A stretch of 64,000 nucleotides of DNA from 630D-37 sp037478835 (GCA_037478835.1 JBBFLV010000009.1:58607-122606), one strand, 5' to 3'; numbered from the stretch's first letter, positions 14,701 through 23,160 are shown. Made by a program: numbers and translations. Notes: a model not told the origin generated them from the sequence alone.

Positions 14701-14835
14701 GGAAGGATGAGCAAGAAGGGCCTGGTAACGTTTGCGCAGAATTTGTGCCTTGTCTTCTGTCAATAAACCTTCCTCCAGCCACTTTTCGATTTCTTCCAAG
14801 AGTAGCTCGATTTCTTCGGGGGTGTAATTGCTCAT
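11800..14835 (-). CDS. giant DUF2157-like multi-pass membrane protein
   Basis: 1011 residues. Residues 1-40 are a charged helical region (EIEKWLEEGLLTEDKAQILR) of the kind that opens DUF2157 proteins. A Pro/Ser/Thr-rich linker follows to about residue 95. The remaining 900 residues are a nearly unbroken run of hydrophobic helices, by eye 25 or more. No catalytic or transport motif stands out. The role is unknown. It ends in a basic cytoplasmic tail (VWQRERLSDLRDRLSKW). GGAGGTAAT precedes the ATG. It is a single-gene unit with spacers on both sides. Confidence 0.75.
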   Translation of the reverse strand: MSNYTPEEIELLLEEIEKWLEEGLLTEDKAQILRKRYQALLAHPSTTPSSADQSVSESETPSFEMEPPVPEPASAPVASPVLSTPFETPTSSRTSLAAIFLSESSIKIALYLGAFFVIAAALILAALVETLRLPILLGASLTFGAGALLLKKRLQQPSFILWLVFSSLLLISSGVQSDLLGLAGRQKTTYWMVVFLIMSAVWGLSTWLYVSRFFSLAAFGALATATWHFSIPSIEGGEFFVFSMTVTGLLGLIGAWWLKKWQSRDFALPLYLLVQGFEFVLVIISGLLIVYNLFMGLFTDTGTSWLLFALTWLLFSIFYVISDLVIPFPPFRFFAAVTLMPVAWMVLNEVQPSNAAFAFGWWIWGLALFLAGEIASAFGKNRVAAYDLPLHLASLPLLFIGSLIGRNEGEWLGFLLFFTSALVLTMAHVRKTRFWIWTFAIVCWIVTWFLFFTLPSVRALNLHIIFITSGLLLPLALLDWGLAGEFSSQPSWRWPLRFFTLSILVAATLISLFASRADSLRATMAFVFYALIGLGYALRFRMPALLAIFTGYLPIGLLYVLRYFDLNGWLPALTVLFTLYYSVGYLLIRFGKESSWADVLRWSGLIPGLLISLAAGLYKGPGDGLYVGVIGILFVIEMFERFAWLEIVVHGLYVLAMTFVLQENQVKALDLYLMSSSVILLGLDMFFERTLRHRTENKNLPRLAGWLAALWGNIFLLTEWQTASGLELAISLTYTLLFLAYALVYRNSSLSFLFNASLAITTLTVAGTAGLKQWTGLLTLFSLACYFLGFFDWPKDWGQIRRVSGLLIATATALSAPTENSGLWVSVPVAIAATLWAIEAFYRRNVWLGFPANGLYLMAYYIILIELQVTQPQFFSVGAALLGLIMHYFLTRSGANTAAFLTGMVSQLVLLGTTYIQMISTNALNYFTALFFQSIAVMFYGLVFRSRSLVFTPILVVVLGVITVIFSVLRGLTTVIMIGCTGILFILLGILAVWQRERLSDLRDRLSKWNP

Positions 14836-14995
14836 ATTACCTCCAACATAAACAAGAGAATTGTTGCACTAAGATAAAGTAATGATACTATCAAAACATA
14901 ATCGTTCATAATTTTCATGAACATGAAAACACAAGTTAACTGATTCGGTTACTCTATATTGCCTTGCCGTATCTCATCTCCTTTGGTTGCCACTG

Positions 14996-15050
14996 CCCAC
15001 CGTCCACCGCCTATGATTTATCGTCTACAGTCCATCCTCCACCGTCTCAG
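14996..15050 (+). repeat. degenerate CCGTCYA heptamer block, copy C
   Basis: Decayed copy (ACCGTCCACCGC, ATCGTCTACAGTCCATCC, CACCGTCTC) immediately upstream of the polX -10 box. Confidence 0.7.
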
Positions 15051-15051
15051 G

Positions 15052-15057
15052 TATAAT
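15052..15057 (+). promoter_or_regulatory. polX -10 hexamer TATAAT
   Basis: Perfect TATAAT 33 bases before the polX ATG, giving a leader of about 25 bases that includes the ribosome site TGGAGG. The -35 region falls in the heptamer repeat and is weak. Confidence 0.5.
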
Positions 15058-15089
15058 TCTCCTGCACTGCCCGACCTGGAGGTTGTTTT

Positions 15090-16817
15090 ATGGAAAACCG
15101 TCAACTGGCGGCGATCTTTCGCCGCATTGCCGATCTGTTGGAAATTCAAGGAGAGGTCATTTATAAGGTCTTAGCCTATCGCAAAGCCGCCGATAGCCTG
15201 GAAGCGTTACCCATCGAGGCCCGGCGCTATTGGCAGGAGGGGCGGTTGCGCGAGATTCCGGGCATCGGCCAGGCGATCGAAGAAAAAATTGACGAGATCA
15301 TGCGCACGGGGCGGCTCGGCTTCCTAGAACGGCTGGAGTCCGAGGTCCCGCCTACGCTGACCGAGTGGCTGCGCGTCCAAGGCCTGGGGCCGAAGCGCGT
15401 TGGCACGATCTGGCGCACGTTGGGCATCGTCACCCTGGATGAGTTGGAAGAGGCCGCCCGTCAAGGCCGGCTGCGCAGCTTGCCGGGGTTTGGCGAGAAG
15501 ACGGAGGCCAACATCCTGGCCGGCATCGAGGCGCTTAAGCGTAGTCGCGGTCGCATTCCGCTGGGACAGGCGCTCCCCCTGGCCGAGCGCATTCTGGAGG
15601 TACTACGGGCGATGCCCGGCGTGGTGCGCGCCGAAATGGCCGGCTCGCTGCGCCGTATGCGCTCGACAATAGGCGATATTGACCTGCTGGCCACCGCCGA
15701 ATCACCGCAGGCTGTGATGGAAGCGTTTGTCCACCTGGAAGGCGTGACCCGCGTTCTGGCTCAGGGCGAGACCAAATCTTCGGTGGAGTTCTTCGATGGT
15801 CTGCGGGCACAGCTTTGGGTGTTGCCACCGGCGCGCTTCGGCACTGCCTGGCAGTATGCGACCGGTTCCAAAGATCACAACGTGCGCTTACGGGAACGCG
15901 CCTTGGCACGCGGCCTCTCGCTCTCCGAACATGCTCTCACCCGCCTATCCGATGGCAAAGAAATTCTCTGCGCGGAGGAGGAAGAGGTCTATGCGGCGCT
16001 CGATCTGCCGTGGATTCCGCCGGAACTGCGCGAGGACCGAGGTGAGATCGAGGCCGCCGCACGGGGCGAACTGCCGCAGTTGATCGAGGTCGGCGATATT
16101 CAGGCCGATCTGCAAACGCACACCACCTGGAGCGATGGGCAGCTCAGTGTGTTGGAGTTGGCGCGTGCCGCCCAGCGCCGTGGACTGAAGGTGCTGGCGA
16201 TCACCGATCACTCTGCCGGCCTGGGCGTGACCGGCGGCCTGCGCCCGGAGCAACATGCCAAACTGCAGGAGGAGATCGAAGCGGCGCAACGCGCCTTGGG
16301 CGATTCGATCCTTTTGCTCCACGGAGCCGAGGTTGAAATTCGCGCTGATGGGCAGCTGGATTACCCGGATGAATTGCTGGCGAAATTGGACCTGGTCATC
16401 GCTTCGCTGCATACCGGGTTGAATCAGCCGCGCGAGCGCATCACCGAGCGCCTGATCGCCGCCATGCGCAACCCGCACGTGGATATTATCGGTCATCCCA
16501 CCGGACGGCTCTTTCCCGATCGTCCCGGTGCCGATCTGGATATGGAAGCCGTGCTTCGGGCCGCGGCCGAATACGGCGTGGCGCTGGAGATCAACGCCCA
16601 TCCTTCGCGCCTTGACCTGGACGATGTGTATGCGCGCGCCGCCGCCGAACGCGGCATTCTCTTGACGATTAACACCGATGCCCATCGTGCCGAGGATTTC
16701 GATATGTTGCGCTATGGCGTAGCGATCGCTCGCCGCGCCTGGCTAACCCCCTCTCAGGTGATCAATACTTGGCCTCCCGAGCGCCTGCTAAGGTGGCTTC
16801 AGGAGCACCGTCGCTAA
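15090..16817 (+). CDS. polX: family X DNA polymerase / PHP phosphoesterase PolX
   Basis: 575 residues. Order: Pol-beta 8-kDa-like and helix-hairpin-helix regions (about 1-150, IPGIGQAIEEKIDEI and LPGFGEKTEANIL), palm with GSLRRMRSTIGDIDLL (Asp196, Asp198), then a PHP domain (about 335-570; DLQTHTTWSDGQ, ITDHSAG, GAEVEI, GHPTGR, NTDAH). The PHP metal residues look intact, so 3'-5' exonuclease activity is plausible. The third palm carboxylate, normally Asp in a V-D-L-R-V context, is Gln241 (RAQLWVL). Polymerase activity may therefore be lost. It would act in base-excision repair. GGAGG precedes the start. Confidence 0.93.
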   Translation: MENRQLAAIFRRIADLLEIQGEVIYKVLAYRKAADSLEALPIEARRYWQEGRLREIPGIGQAIEEKIDEIMRTGRLGFLERLESEVPPTLTEWLRVQGLGPKRVGTIWRTLGIVTLDELEEAARQGRLRSLPGFGEKTEANILAGIEALKRSRGRIPLGQALPLAERILEVLRAMPGVVRAEMAGSLRRMRSTIGDIDLLATAESPQAVMEAFVHLEGVTRVLAQGETKSSVEFFDGLRAQLWVLPPARFGTAWQYATGSKDHNVRLRERALARGLSLSEHALTRLSDGKEILCAEEEEVYAALDLPWIPPELREDRGEIEAAARGELPQLIEVGDIQADLQTHTTWSDGQLSVLELARAAQRRGLKVLAITDHSAGLGVTGGLRPEQHAKLQEEIEAAQRALGDSILLLHGAEVEIRADGQLDYPDELLAKLDLVIASLHTGLNQPRERITERLIAAMRNPHVDIIGHPTGRLFPDRPGADLDMEAVLRAAAEYGVALEINAHPSRLDLDDVYARAAAERGILLTINTDAHRAEDFDMLRYGVAIARRAWLTPSQVINTWPPERLLRWLQEHRR

Positions 16818-16824
16818 CCCACAT

Positions 16825-16898
16825 TCCACCGTCCACGGTCTACCGTCTATCGTCCATCGTCTACCGTCTACCGTCCACCGTCCACCGTCCACCGTCCA
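16825..16898 (+). repeat. CCGTCYA heptamer block, copy D (best preserved)
   Basis: About ten consecutive period-7 units, mostly ACCGTCC and ACCGTCT with one TCGTCCA pair, filling the spacer between polX and rarD and stopping six bases before the rarD ribosome site. Confidence 0.9.
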
Positions 16899-16911
16899 AA
16901 GGAGTCCCTTT

Positions 16912-17811
16912 ATGCAAAAACAAGGTTTTCTCTACGCTTTAGGCGCCTACACCATCTGGGGCATCTTCCCCATTTACTGGAAAGCCCTCCATCAGGTTTC
17001 GGCGGTTGAGCTGATCGGCCACCGCATTCTCTGGTCCTTCCTGACGCTTTTGGGCGTTTTGACCGTCAGCGGCCAGGTGCGGACCTTCTGGTCCTATCTG
17101 AGTCAGCCTCGCATTCGCCGCTACTATCTGATCGCCGCCCTGCTGATCGGTGTGAACTGGCTGGTCTACGTTTGGGGCGTGAACAGCGATCAGATCGTGG
17201 AAACCAGCCTGGGCTACTTTATCAATCCCCTGCTCAGCGTCCTATTGGGCGTTCTCATCTTGCGGGAGCGCCTGCGACCGTTCCAGTGGTTTCCGGTGGG
17301 GTTGGCCGCGGTCGGCGTGATCTACCTGACCCTGATCTACGGCCGCGTTCCCTGGATCGCCCTGATCCTGGCCTTTACCTTTGCCCTCTATGGCCTGGTG
17401 AAGAAGCTGGCGCCGCTCAATTCGCTCCACGGCCTGAGCTTGGAAACCGCCATCCTCTTCCTGCCGGCGCTGGCGTATCTGCTCTATCAAGAGTTCAAAG
17501 GGAGCGCCGCTTTCCTGCATACGCCCCCCAACATTACCCTGCTGCTCCTGGGAACCGGCCTTGTCACCACCGTTCCCTTGCTGATGTTTGCCTCTGCCGC
17601 CCAACGCATCCCGCTCTCGGCCGTTGGCCTGATGCAGTACATCGCTCCCACCCTGCAGTTCCTGATCGGCGTCTTCGTCTATCACGAACCGTTTGATCGT
17701 TCCCGCTTGATCGGTTTCGCGCTGGTCTGGATCGCGTTGGCGCTCTTTGCTACCGAAAGCTTATGGCAGGAACAGATGCGCCGCCGCAACGGGGAAACGA
17801 AGTCTTTATAA
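16912..17811 (+). CDS. rarD: RarD-type EamA permease
   Basis: 299 residues, ten predicted membrane helices as two EamA halves. The opening GFLYALGAYTIWGIFPIYWK and HRILWSFLTLL are diagnostic of the RarD branch of the drug/metabolite transporter superfamily. Members are annotated from a chloramphenicol-sensitivity phenotype; the natural substrate is unknown. AAAGGAGTCC lies before the ATG. It stands alone between repeat-filled spacers. Confidence 0.92.
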   Translation: MQKQGFLYALGAYTIWGIFPIYWKALHQVSAVELIGHRILWSFLTLLGVLTVSGQVRTFWSYLSQPRIRRYYLIAALLIGVNWLVYVWGVNSDQIVETSLGYFINPLLSVLLGVLILRERLRPFQWFPVGLAAVGVIYLTLIYGRVPWIALILAFTFALYGLVKKLAPLNSLHGLSLETAILFLPALAYLLYQEFKGSAAFLHTPPNITLLLLGTGLVTTVPLLMFASAAQRIPLSAVGLMQYIAPTLQFLIGVFVYHEPFDRSRLIGFALVWIALALFATESLWQEQMRRRNGETKSL

Positions 17812-17933
17812 AAGGACAGGATTTACAGGATTCACAAGATAAATTAAAAATCTGTGTTTATCTGTAGCATCCGTGTGCCTGTGTGTTCTATTCTGATAAA
17901 TTTTCGCGTTAACATGTTTTTGGAGACTCATCT
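17812..17933 (+). repeat. spacer with GGACAGGATTTACAGGATT element
   Basis: Right after rarD comes AAAGGACAGGATTTACAGGA, a short element seen again at 25121-25145 (TTGGACAGGATTTACAAGAT). The rest of the spacer is AT-rich and holds the fmt ribosome site (TTGGAGA). Confidence 0.55.
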
Positions 17934-18836
17934 ATGACCCGTATTGTCTTCATGGGTTCGCCGGAATTTGCCCTCCCCTCGTTGCGTGCTTTGGCCGCAC
18001 GGTATGAGATCGTCGGCGTCGTGACCCAGCCCGATCGCCCGGCCGGACGCGGTCAGCGCCTGACGCCGCCGCCGGTCAAAGTCCTGGCTCAGGAGCTGGG
18101 TCTGCCTGTTTTCCAGCCTGTCCGCCTGCGCGAGCCTCAAGCGGTGGAGCAGTTGAAAGCCTGGGCCCCCGACCTGATCGTCGTTGCCGCCTATGGTCAG
18201 ATTCTGCGTCCCGAAGTGCTCAACCTGCCGCCCTGGGGATGCCTGAACGTCCATGCTTCGTTGCTCCCGCGCTGGCGCGGCGCCTCGCCGATCCAGTATG
18301 CCATCTTGGCCGGCGATGCCGAAAGTGGCGTGACGATTATGAAGATGGACGAAGGGTTGGATACCGGCCCGATCCTCTCCCGGCGGGCTGTGCCCTTGGC
18401 GCCCGATGAGACCGATGAAACCTTGGCGACAAAACTGGCCGCGCTCGGCGCCGAGCTACTGCTCGAAACCCTGCCGCGCTACCTGGCTGGGGAAATCACC
18501 CCTCAACCGCAACCGGCCGAAGGTGTGACCTACGCGCCGCTGATCCGCAAAGAAGACGGCCTGCTGGATTTTTCCAAACCGGCCCTCGAACTCGAACGCC
18601 GGGTGCGCGCCTTCCGTAGCTGGCCCGGCGCCTGGTTTCTTTGGGAAAACGCCCCGCTCAAGGTCCTGCGGGCGCGCGTCATCGAGCAGAATGCCCCTCC
18701 CGGCGCGCGCCTGCGCTGGCAGGGATGGCCGGCGCTGGGTACGGCTCAAGGTCTGCTCCTGCTCGAAGAAGTCCAACCGGCTGGCAAAAAGCCGATGAGC
18801 GGCAAAGCCTTCCTGGCCGGAGCACGCAACTGGTGA
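17934..18836 (+). CDS. fmt: methionyl-tRNA formyltransferase
   Basis: 300 residues. RIVFMGSPEFALPSLRAL opens the formyl-transferase Rossmann domain; the catalytic N-H-D style core appears as LNVHASLLPRWRGASPIQ with DEGLDTGPIL, both hallmarks of Fmt. The C-terminal OB-like domain (about 205-300) ends in GKAFLAGAR. It formylates initiator Met-tRNA using 10-formyl-tetrahydrofolate. No def gene is adjacent. It is followed after 7 bases by the acyl-CoA synthetase gene and probably shares its transcript. Confidence 0.97.
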   Translation: MTRIVFMGSPEFALPSLRALAARYEIVGVVTQPDRPAGRGQRLTPPPVKVLAQELGLPVFQPVRLREPQAVEQLKAWAPDLIVVAAYGQILRPEVLNLPPWGCLNVHASLLPRWRGASPIQYAILAGDAESGVTIMKMDEGLDTGPILSRRAVPLAPDETDETLATKLAALGAELLLETLPRYLAGEITPQPQPAEGVTYAPLIRKEDGLLDFSKPALELERRVRAFRSWPGAWFLWENAPLKVLRARVIEQNAPPGARLRWQGWPALGTAQGLLLLEEVQPAGKKPMSGKAFLAGARNW

Positions 18837-18843
18837 TTCTGCT

Positions 18844-20925
18844 ATGAGTCTCCATGCCTTCCTTTCCCCCCAAAGTGTGGTGCTGATCGGCGCCTCCACC
18901 CACCCCAAAAAACTAGGCTATGGCATTGCCCGCAACCTCGTCCAGAGCGGCTATCAGGGGCGCCTCTATTTTGTCTCGCAGCGCTCGGGAGAGCTTTTCG
19001 GCCGCCCTCTCTATACCGACCTGGACGAACTCCCCGAAGTGCCCGATCTCGCCGTGCTGATCCTGCCGGCCGAGATCGTGCCGAAAGTTCTCGAACAATG
19101 TGCCGCCAAAGGTATCCGTGCGGCCATTATCATCTCATCCGGTTTCAGTGAAATCGGCGAAGCCGGCGCGGCGCTGGAGAGAGCCTGCTTGGAGATCGCC
19201 AAAGCCCATGGTATGCGCCTGCTCGGTCCGAACTGCATTGGCATCATTGATACGCACCTGCCGATCGATACTACCTTCCTCCAGCCCCCGATGCCACTTC
19301 CCGGTGGCATTGCCTTTCTCTCCCAATCCGGCGCCTTTGCCGCTGCCATCGTGGATTGGGCGCGCCAGCAGGGCTTTGGCTTTGCCCGCATTCTCAGCCT
19401 GGGCAACCAGGCCGATCTCAAGGAGAGCGATTTCCTGCCCCTGTTGGCCGAGCAGGAAGATACAAAAGTCATCGTGCTCTACCTGGAGAGCCTGAAGGAT
19501 GGAGAGCGTTTCCTGCGCGTAGCCAAAGAAGCGGCCCGTCGCCGCCCGATCCTGGTGCTCAAGGCCGGGCGTGGTCCGGCCGGGCAAAAGGCCGCCGCCT
19601 CCCACACCGGCGCGCTGGCCGCGGAAGATGTGCTCTTCGATGCCGCCTTCGAGTGGGCCGGCCTGCTGCGTGCCGAAAACGGTGAACAGCTCTTCGATTG
19701 GGCGCGCGCCTTTGAAAACCTGCCCCTGCCGGCGGGTCGGCGCATGGCCATCCTGACCAACGCCGGTGGTCCCGGCGTGCTGGCCGCCGATGCGCTCGAA
19801 CGCCACGGCCTAGAGCTGGCCTCTCTTTCGGAACACACCATCCAGGCCCTGCGCGCCTTTTTGCCTCCTGCCGCCGGCCTGCACAATCCCGTCGATATGC
19901 TCGCTTCTGCTTCCCCGCAGGACTACGCCGAATCCTTGCGCCTGCTCCTGGCCGATCCGCAAGTGGATGGCATCCTGGTCATCCTCCCGCCGCCGCCCAT
20001 GTACCCTGCCGAGGCCGTCGCCGAGGCCCTCATCCCCGTCCTCCATCCCCTGAGCAAGCCGGTCGTCATTGCACTGATGGGCGGTCCGCAGATCGCCGAA
20101 GCCCGCGCCCGCTTTCAATCGGTGGGGATTCCCGTCTATTCCTTTCCGGAACAAGCGGCCAATGCGCTGGCCGCCTTGGCCAAGCGGGCCGAGCAAATCG
20201 GCCGCCCGGCGCCGCCCGCGGGGGCGCACTCGGTTCTGGACCTTGAGCTCTCAGCCGCGCTCGAAGCCGCGCCTTCGGGATGGGCTTCGCAGGAACTGAT
20301 CGAGCGCATCTTCGGGGCTCTTTCGATCCCGTTTGCGCCTTTGCGCCTGGCGCGCACTCCGCAAGAGGTCCGCCAAACGGCGCGGGCGCTCGGCTTCCCC
20401 CTGGTGATGAAGATCGCCTCGCCCGATATCCTGCATAAATCCGATCTGGGAGGGGTCATCCTCGGCCTGCGAGATGAAGAGGAGGCCGAACAGGCCTTTC
20501 ATCGCATGATTGGTCACCTGCGCGAACGGTTGCCCACCGCCCGTCTGGAGGGAGTCTACCTTCAGCGCCAGCTCAGCGGTGGCCGGGAAGTGATCCTCGG
20601 CGGATTGCGGGAGCCTTCGCTGGGCCCGTTTGTGCTTTTCGGCGGCGGTGGCATCGAAGTCGAAGCGCGCCGCGATGTCGCCTTTGGCTATGCTCCCCTG
20701 GATGATTTTCAGGCCGAGGCCCTCCTCCGCCGCACCTGGGCCGGCCGTTCCCTGTGGGGCTTTCGCAATCAACCGCCGCTCGATCACGCCGCCGTGCAGC
20801 AGGCGCTGCTCAACCTTTCTCATTTCCTGGCGCATCGCCCGCGCATTGCCGAATTTGAGATCAACCCGCTTTACGTCCTTCCGCAAGGCATCTTTGCCCT
20901 TGATGCCCGCCTGAGATTGCTATGA
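18844..20925 (+). CDS. NDP-forming acetate/acyl-CoA synthetase, fused alpha and beta parts
   Basis: 693 residues, the size of a fused ADP-forming acyl-CoA synthetase. Residues 1-130 are the CoA-binding domain (PQSVVLIGASTHPKKLGYGI), about 140-450 the succinyl-CoA ligase-like domain with the phospho-histidine in SHTGALA (His254), and about 470-690 an ATP-grasp domain (FPLVMKIASPDILHKSDLGG). These enzymes make ATP from acyl-CoA, typical of fermentative metabolism, or act as acetyltransferase relatives; there is no GNAT domain here. Coupled by ATGA to the small membrane gene after it. Confidence 0.92.
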   Translation: MSLHAFLSPQSVVLIGASTHPKKLGYGIARNLVQSGYQGRLYFVSQRSGELFGRPLYTDLDELPEVPDLAVLILPAEIVPKVLEQCAAKGIRAAIIISSGFSEIGEAGAALERACLEIAKAHGMRLLGPNCIGIIDTHLPIDTTFLQPPMPLPGGIAFLSQSGAFAAAIVDWARQQGFGFARILSLGNQADLKESDFLPLLAEQEDTKVIVLYLESLKDGERFLRVAKEAARRRPILVLKAGRGPAGQKAAASHTGALAAEDVLFDAAFEWAGLLRAENGEQLFDWARAFENLPLPAGRRMAILTNAGGPGVLAADALERHGLELASLSEHTIQALRAFLPPAAGLHNPVDMLASASPQDYAESLRLLLADPQVDGILVILPPPPMYPAEAVAEALIPVLHPLSKPVVIALMGGPQIAEARARFQSVGIPVYSFPEQAANALAALAKRAEQIGRPAPPAGAHSVLDLELSAALEAAPSGWASQELIERIFGALSIPFAPLRLARTPQEVRQTARALGFPLVMKIASPDILHKSDLGGVILGLRDEEEAEQAFHRMIGHLRERLPTARLEGVYLQRQLSGGREVILGGLREPSLGPFVLFGGGGIEVEARRDVAFGYAPLDDFQAEALLRRTWAGRSLWGFRNQPPLDHAAVQQALLNLSHFLAHRPRIAEFEINPLYVLPQGIFALDARLRLL

Positions 20926-21179
20926 GTACCTCGAATATCACCTTCTACGTTGACCTACTGGGCTGGTTTGGCACGTTCATTTACCTTCTGGCCTATTACC
21001 TGGTTTCCACCCATCGCCTATTGCCGGATTCCGGCACCTACCAGGGCATGAACCTACTGGGTGGTCTATTCCTTTCGATCAACGCCTGGCATCACGCCGC
21101 CTGGCCCTCCTTGGGCGTCAACCTGGCCTGGATGCTGATAGCGCTGCTTGTGTTGCTTCGACGGAGAAGCGATCGTTGA
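20922..21179 (+). CDS. small three-helix membrane protein (CBU_0592-like)
   Basis: 85 residues, three membrane segments. The pattern DLLGWFGTFIYLLAYYLVS, then G-x-x-Y-Q-x-M-N-L-x-G, then NAWHHAAWPS fits the small CBU_0592-type family of unknown function that often sits beside metabolic genes. Its ATG overlaps the synthetase stop (ATGA), so it is made with that enzyme. Confidence 0.8.
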   Translation: MSTSNITFYVDLLGWFGTFIYLLAYYLVSTHRLLPDSGTYQGMNLLGGLFLSINAWHHAAWPSLGVNLAWMLIALLVLLRRRSDR

Positions 21180-21191
21180 CTTTAGACGTAA

Positions 21192-21321
21192 CATCAGGCT
21201 TCAACCTGTGCCGCCACAGACCGTAAACGGTAGAGCGCAGACCGTGTAGTATCATGCTTCATCTGTACTGTAGCGAATGTTTCAGCTTGAGATGTAGCCC
21301 GATCTTTTGCCTGGGGCTACA
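21192..21321. repeat. decayed GTAGC/AGGCTTCA palindromic repeats
   Basis: Spacer before fadD with imperfect palindromes, such as CAGGCTTCAACCTGTGCC and a stem TGTAGCCC (21293-21300) / GGGCTACA (21314-21321). They resemble the fragment TGTAGCACAGCGCTTCAGCC at 44804-44823 and the long palindrome at 23161, so they look like worn copies of one family. Confidence 0.5.
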
Positions 21322-21348
21322 GTGTGCCAAGCCCCCATCTAAAAACTA

Positions 21349-21398
21349 TTGACGTCCTGCTGGATTTTCTATATACTGAAAGTGTCTAAAACACTTTC
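21349..21398 (+). promoter_or_regulatory. fadD promoter with operator-like palindrome
   Basis: TTGACG (21349-21354), a 17-base spacer and TATACT (21372-21377) make the best sigma-70-type promoter of the window. Next to the -10, GAAAGTGT (21378-21385) and ACACTTTC (21391-21398) form an inverted repeat across a 5-base centre. It spans the expected transcription start, a usual place for a TetR-type repressor of fatty-acid degradation. Confidence 0.7.
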
Positions 21399-21415
21399 CT
21401 AAAGGAGGAGTTACG

Positions 21416-23134
21416 ATGAGCGCGAAGCCCTGGCTTTCCCACTACGATCCGGGTGTCCCACATACGATTGACTATCCTCGCGTTCCTTTGTTCCACTTTT
21501 TGGAAGAGTCGGCTCGTAAGTACCCGGATCGCGCCTGTACGATTTTCAAGGGAGCCACCATCAGCTTCAAGGAGATGAACGCCATCACCGATCGCCTGGC
21601 CGCGGCCCTGGTGGATATGGGCGTGAAGAAGGGCGATCGGGTTGGCATTTTTATGCCCAATACGCCGCAGTTCGTGATGGCCTATTATGCCATTCTCAAG
21701 GCCGGCGGCGTAGTGGTGGCGACCAATCCCCTGTATACGCCGCCGGAGATCGAACACCAGGTCAACGATGCCGGCATTGAAGTCATGTTCGTCATGAGTA
21801 ACTTCTATACCCGCATCAAGTCCGTCCAGCCGAAAACCCGTATCCGCACGCTAATTGTGACCAACCTCAAAGAAACCCTACCGCCTTTCTTGCGCCTGCT
21901 CTTTACCCTCCTGCGCGAAAAGAAAGGCGGTTTTCGTATCGAAGGAGGGCTTCAGAGCGGGGATGTCTGGTTGCAGGATGTGCTGAAGAAATATGCCCAG
22001 GCTTCGCGGCCGAACGTGGAAGTGGGCCCGGATGATGTCTGCCTTTTCCAGTATTCCGGTGGCACTACGGGCACCTCCAAAGGGGCGATCGCGCTGCATC
22101 GCAATGTGGTGGCCAACACACTGCAGATCCGTTACTGGATGCCGAACTTGGTGGAGGGCGAGGAAGTGCTCCTGATGGCCATTCCGCTCTTCCACGTTTA
22201 CGGCATGGTAGCCGGCATGAACTTTGCCGTGGCGACCGGCACCAGCATGGTGATGGTGCCGAATCCGCGCGATCTACACGATGTGCTGGAAAACATCCAG
22301 AAATATCGCCCGACCATCTTCCCCGGCGTGCCGACGCTCTATAACGCGATCAACAATCATCCCGATGTCCAGGCCGGAAAATACAATCTTTCATCCATCA
22401 AGGCCTGCATTTCCGGCTCTGCGCCGCTCTTGCGTGAGACGAAAGAGCGTTTTGAAGCGCTGACCGGCGGTAAAGTCTTCGAGGGGTACGGCCTTTCGGA
22501 GGCGCCGACCGCTACGCACTGCAATCCGCTGCTGGGTGAGAACCGCACCGGCTCGATCGGGTTGCCGCTGCCGGATGTGGAGGCGAAGATCATCAGCTTG
22601 GATGACGGCAAGACCGAGATGCCGGTCGGCGAGATCGGCGAGCTGGTGGTTCGCGGTCCGCAAGTCTTCAAGGGCTATCACAACATGCCCACCGAGACGG
22701 AAAACGCGCTGCGCGACCTCGGCGATGGCGGTGGGCCGTGGCTCTTCACCGGTGATATTGCCCGCATGGACGAGGATGGTTACTTCTACATCGTGGATCG
22801 CAAGAAGGAGCTGATCAAACCGGGTGGCTATCAGGTTTGGCCGCGTGAGGTGGAGGAAGTGATCGCCGCCCATCCGAAGGTGCTGGAGGTGGGCGTAGCC
22901 GGCATCCCCGATCCGTATCGCGGGGAGACGGTCAAGGCCTGGATTGTGCTCAAGCCCGGTGAGACGGCTACGGAGGAAGAGATCAAAGCCTGGTGCAAGG
23001 AGCGCTTGGCGCCCTATAAAGTGCCCACCCACTACGAATTCCGCAGCGAGCTACCGAAGACCACCGTGGGCAAGATTCTGCGCCGTGAGCTTGTGCGGCA
23101 GCATAAGGAAGCCGAAGCGGCAAAGCAGAAATAG
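21416..23134 (+). CDS. fadD: long-chain fatty-acid--CoA ligase
   Basis: 572 residues, full length for an AMP-binding acyl-CoA synthetase. The P-loop-like motif QYSGGTTGTSKGAI, GYGLSEAP, the hinge YFYIVDRKKELIKPGGYQVW and the catalytic Lys in PKTTVGKILRREL are all present. It activates fatty acids with ATP and CoA at the membrane's inner face. AAAGGAGGAG precedes the ATG. It has its own strong promoter with an operator-like palindrome. A perfect 34-base palindrome follows the gene. Confidence 0.93.
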   Translation: MSAKPWLSHYDPGVPHTIDYPRVPLFHFLEESARKYPDRACTIFKGATISFKEMNAITDRLAAALVDMGVKKGDRVGIFMPNTPQFVMAYYAILKAGGVVVATNPLYTPPEIEHQVNDAGIEVMFVMSNFYTRIKSVQPKTRIRTLIVTNLKETLPPFLRLLFTLLREKKGGFRIEGGLQSGDVWLQDVLKKYAQASRPNVEVGPDDVCLFQYSGGTTGTSKGAIALHRNVVANTLQIRYWMPNLVEGEEVLLMAIPLFHVYGMVAGMNFAVATGTSMVMVPNPRDLHDVLENIQKYRPTIFPGVPTLYNAINNHPDVQAGKYNLSSIKACISGSAPLLRETKERFEALTGGKVFEGYGLSEAPTATHCNPLLGENRTGSIGLPLPDVEAKIISLDDGKTEMPVGEIGELVVRGPQVFKGYHNMPTETENALRDLGDGGGPWLFTGDIARMDEDGYFYIVDRKKELIKPGGYQVWPREVEEVIAAHPKVLEVGVAGIPDPYRGETVKAWIVLKPGETATEEEIKAWCKERLAPYKVPTHYEFRSELPKTTVGKILRRELVRQHKEAEAAKQK

Positions 23135-23160
23135 CGAAAATTGTGTATCATTTAGTTAAT

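Noticed and set aside
15945..16685. Minus-strand frame opposite the PHP domain of polX
   Set aside because: The coding signal and motifs are all on the plus strand.
16825..16898. Heptamer block as a CRISPR array
   Set aside because: The unit is 7 bases with no spacers of constant length and there are no cas genes.
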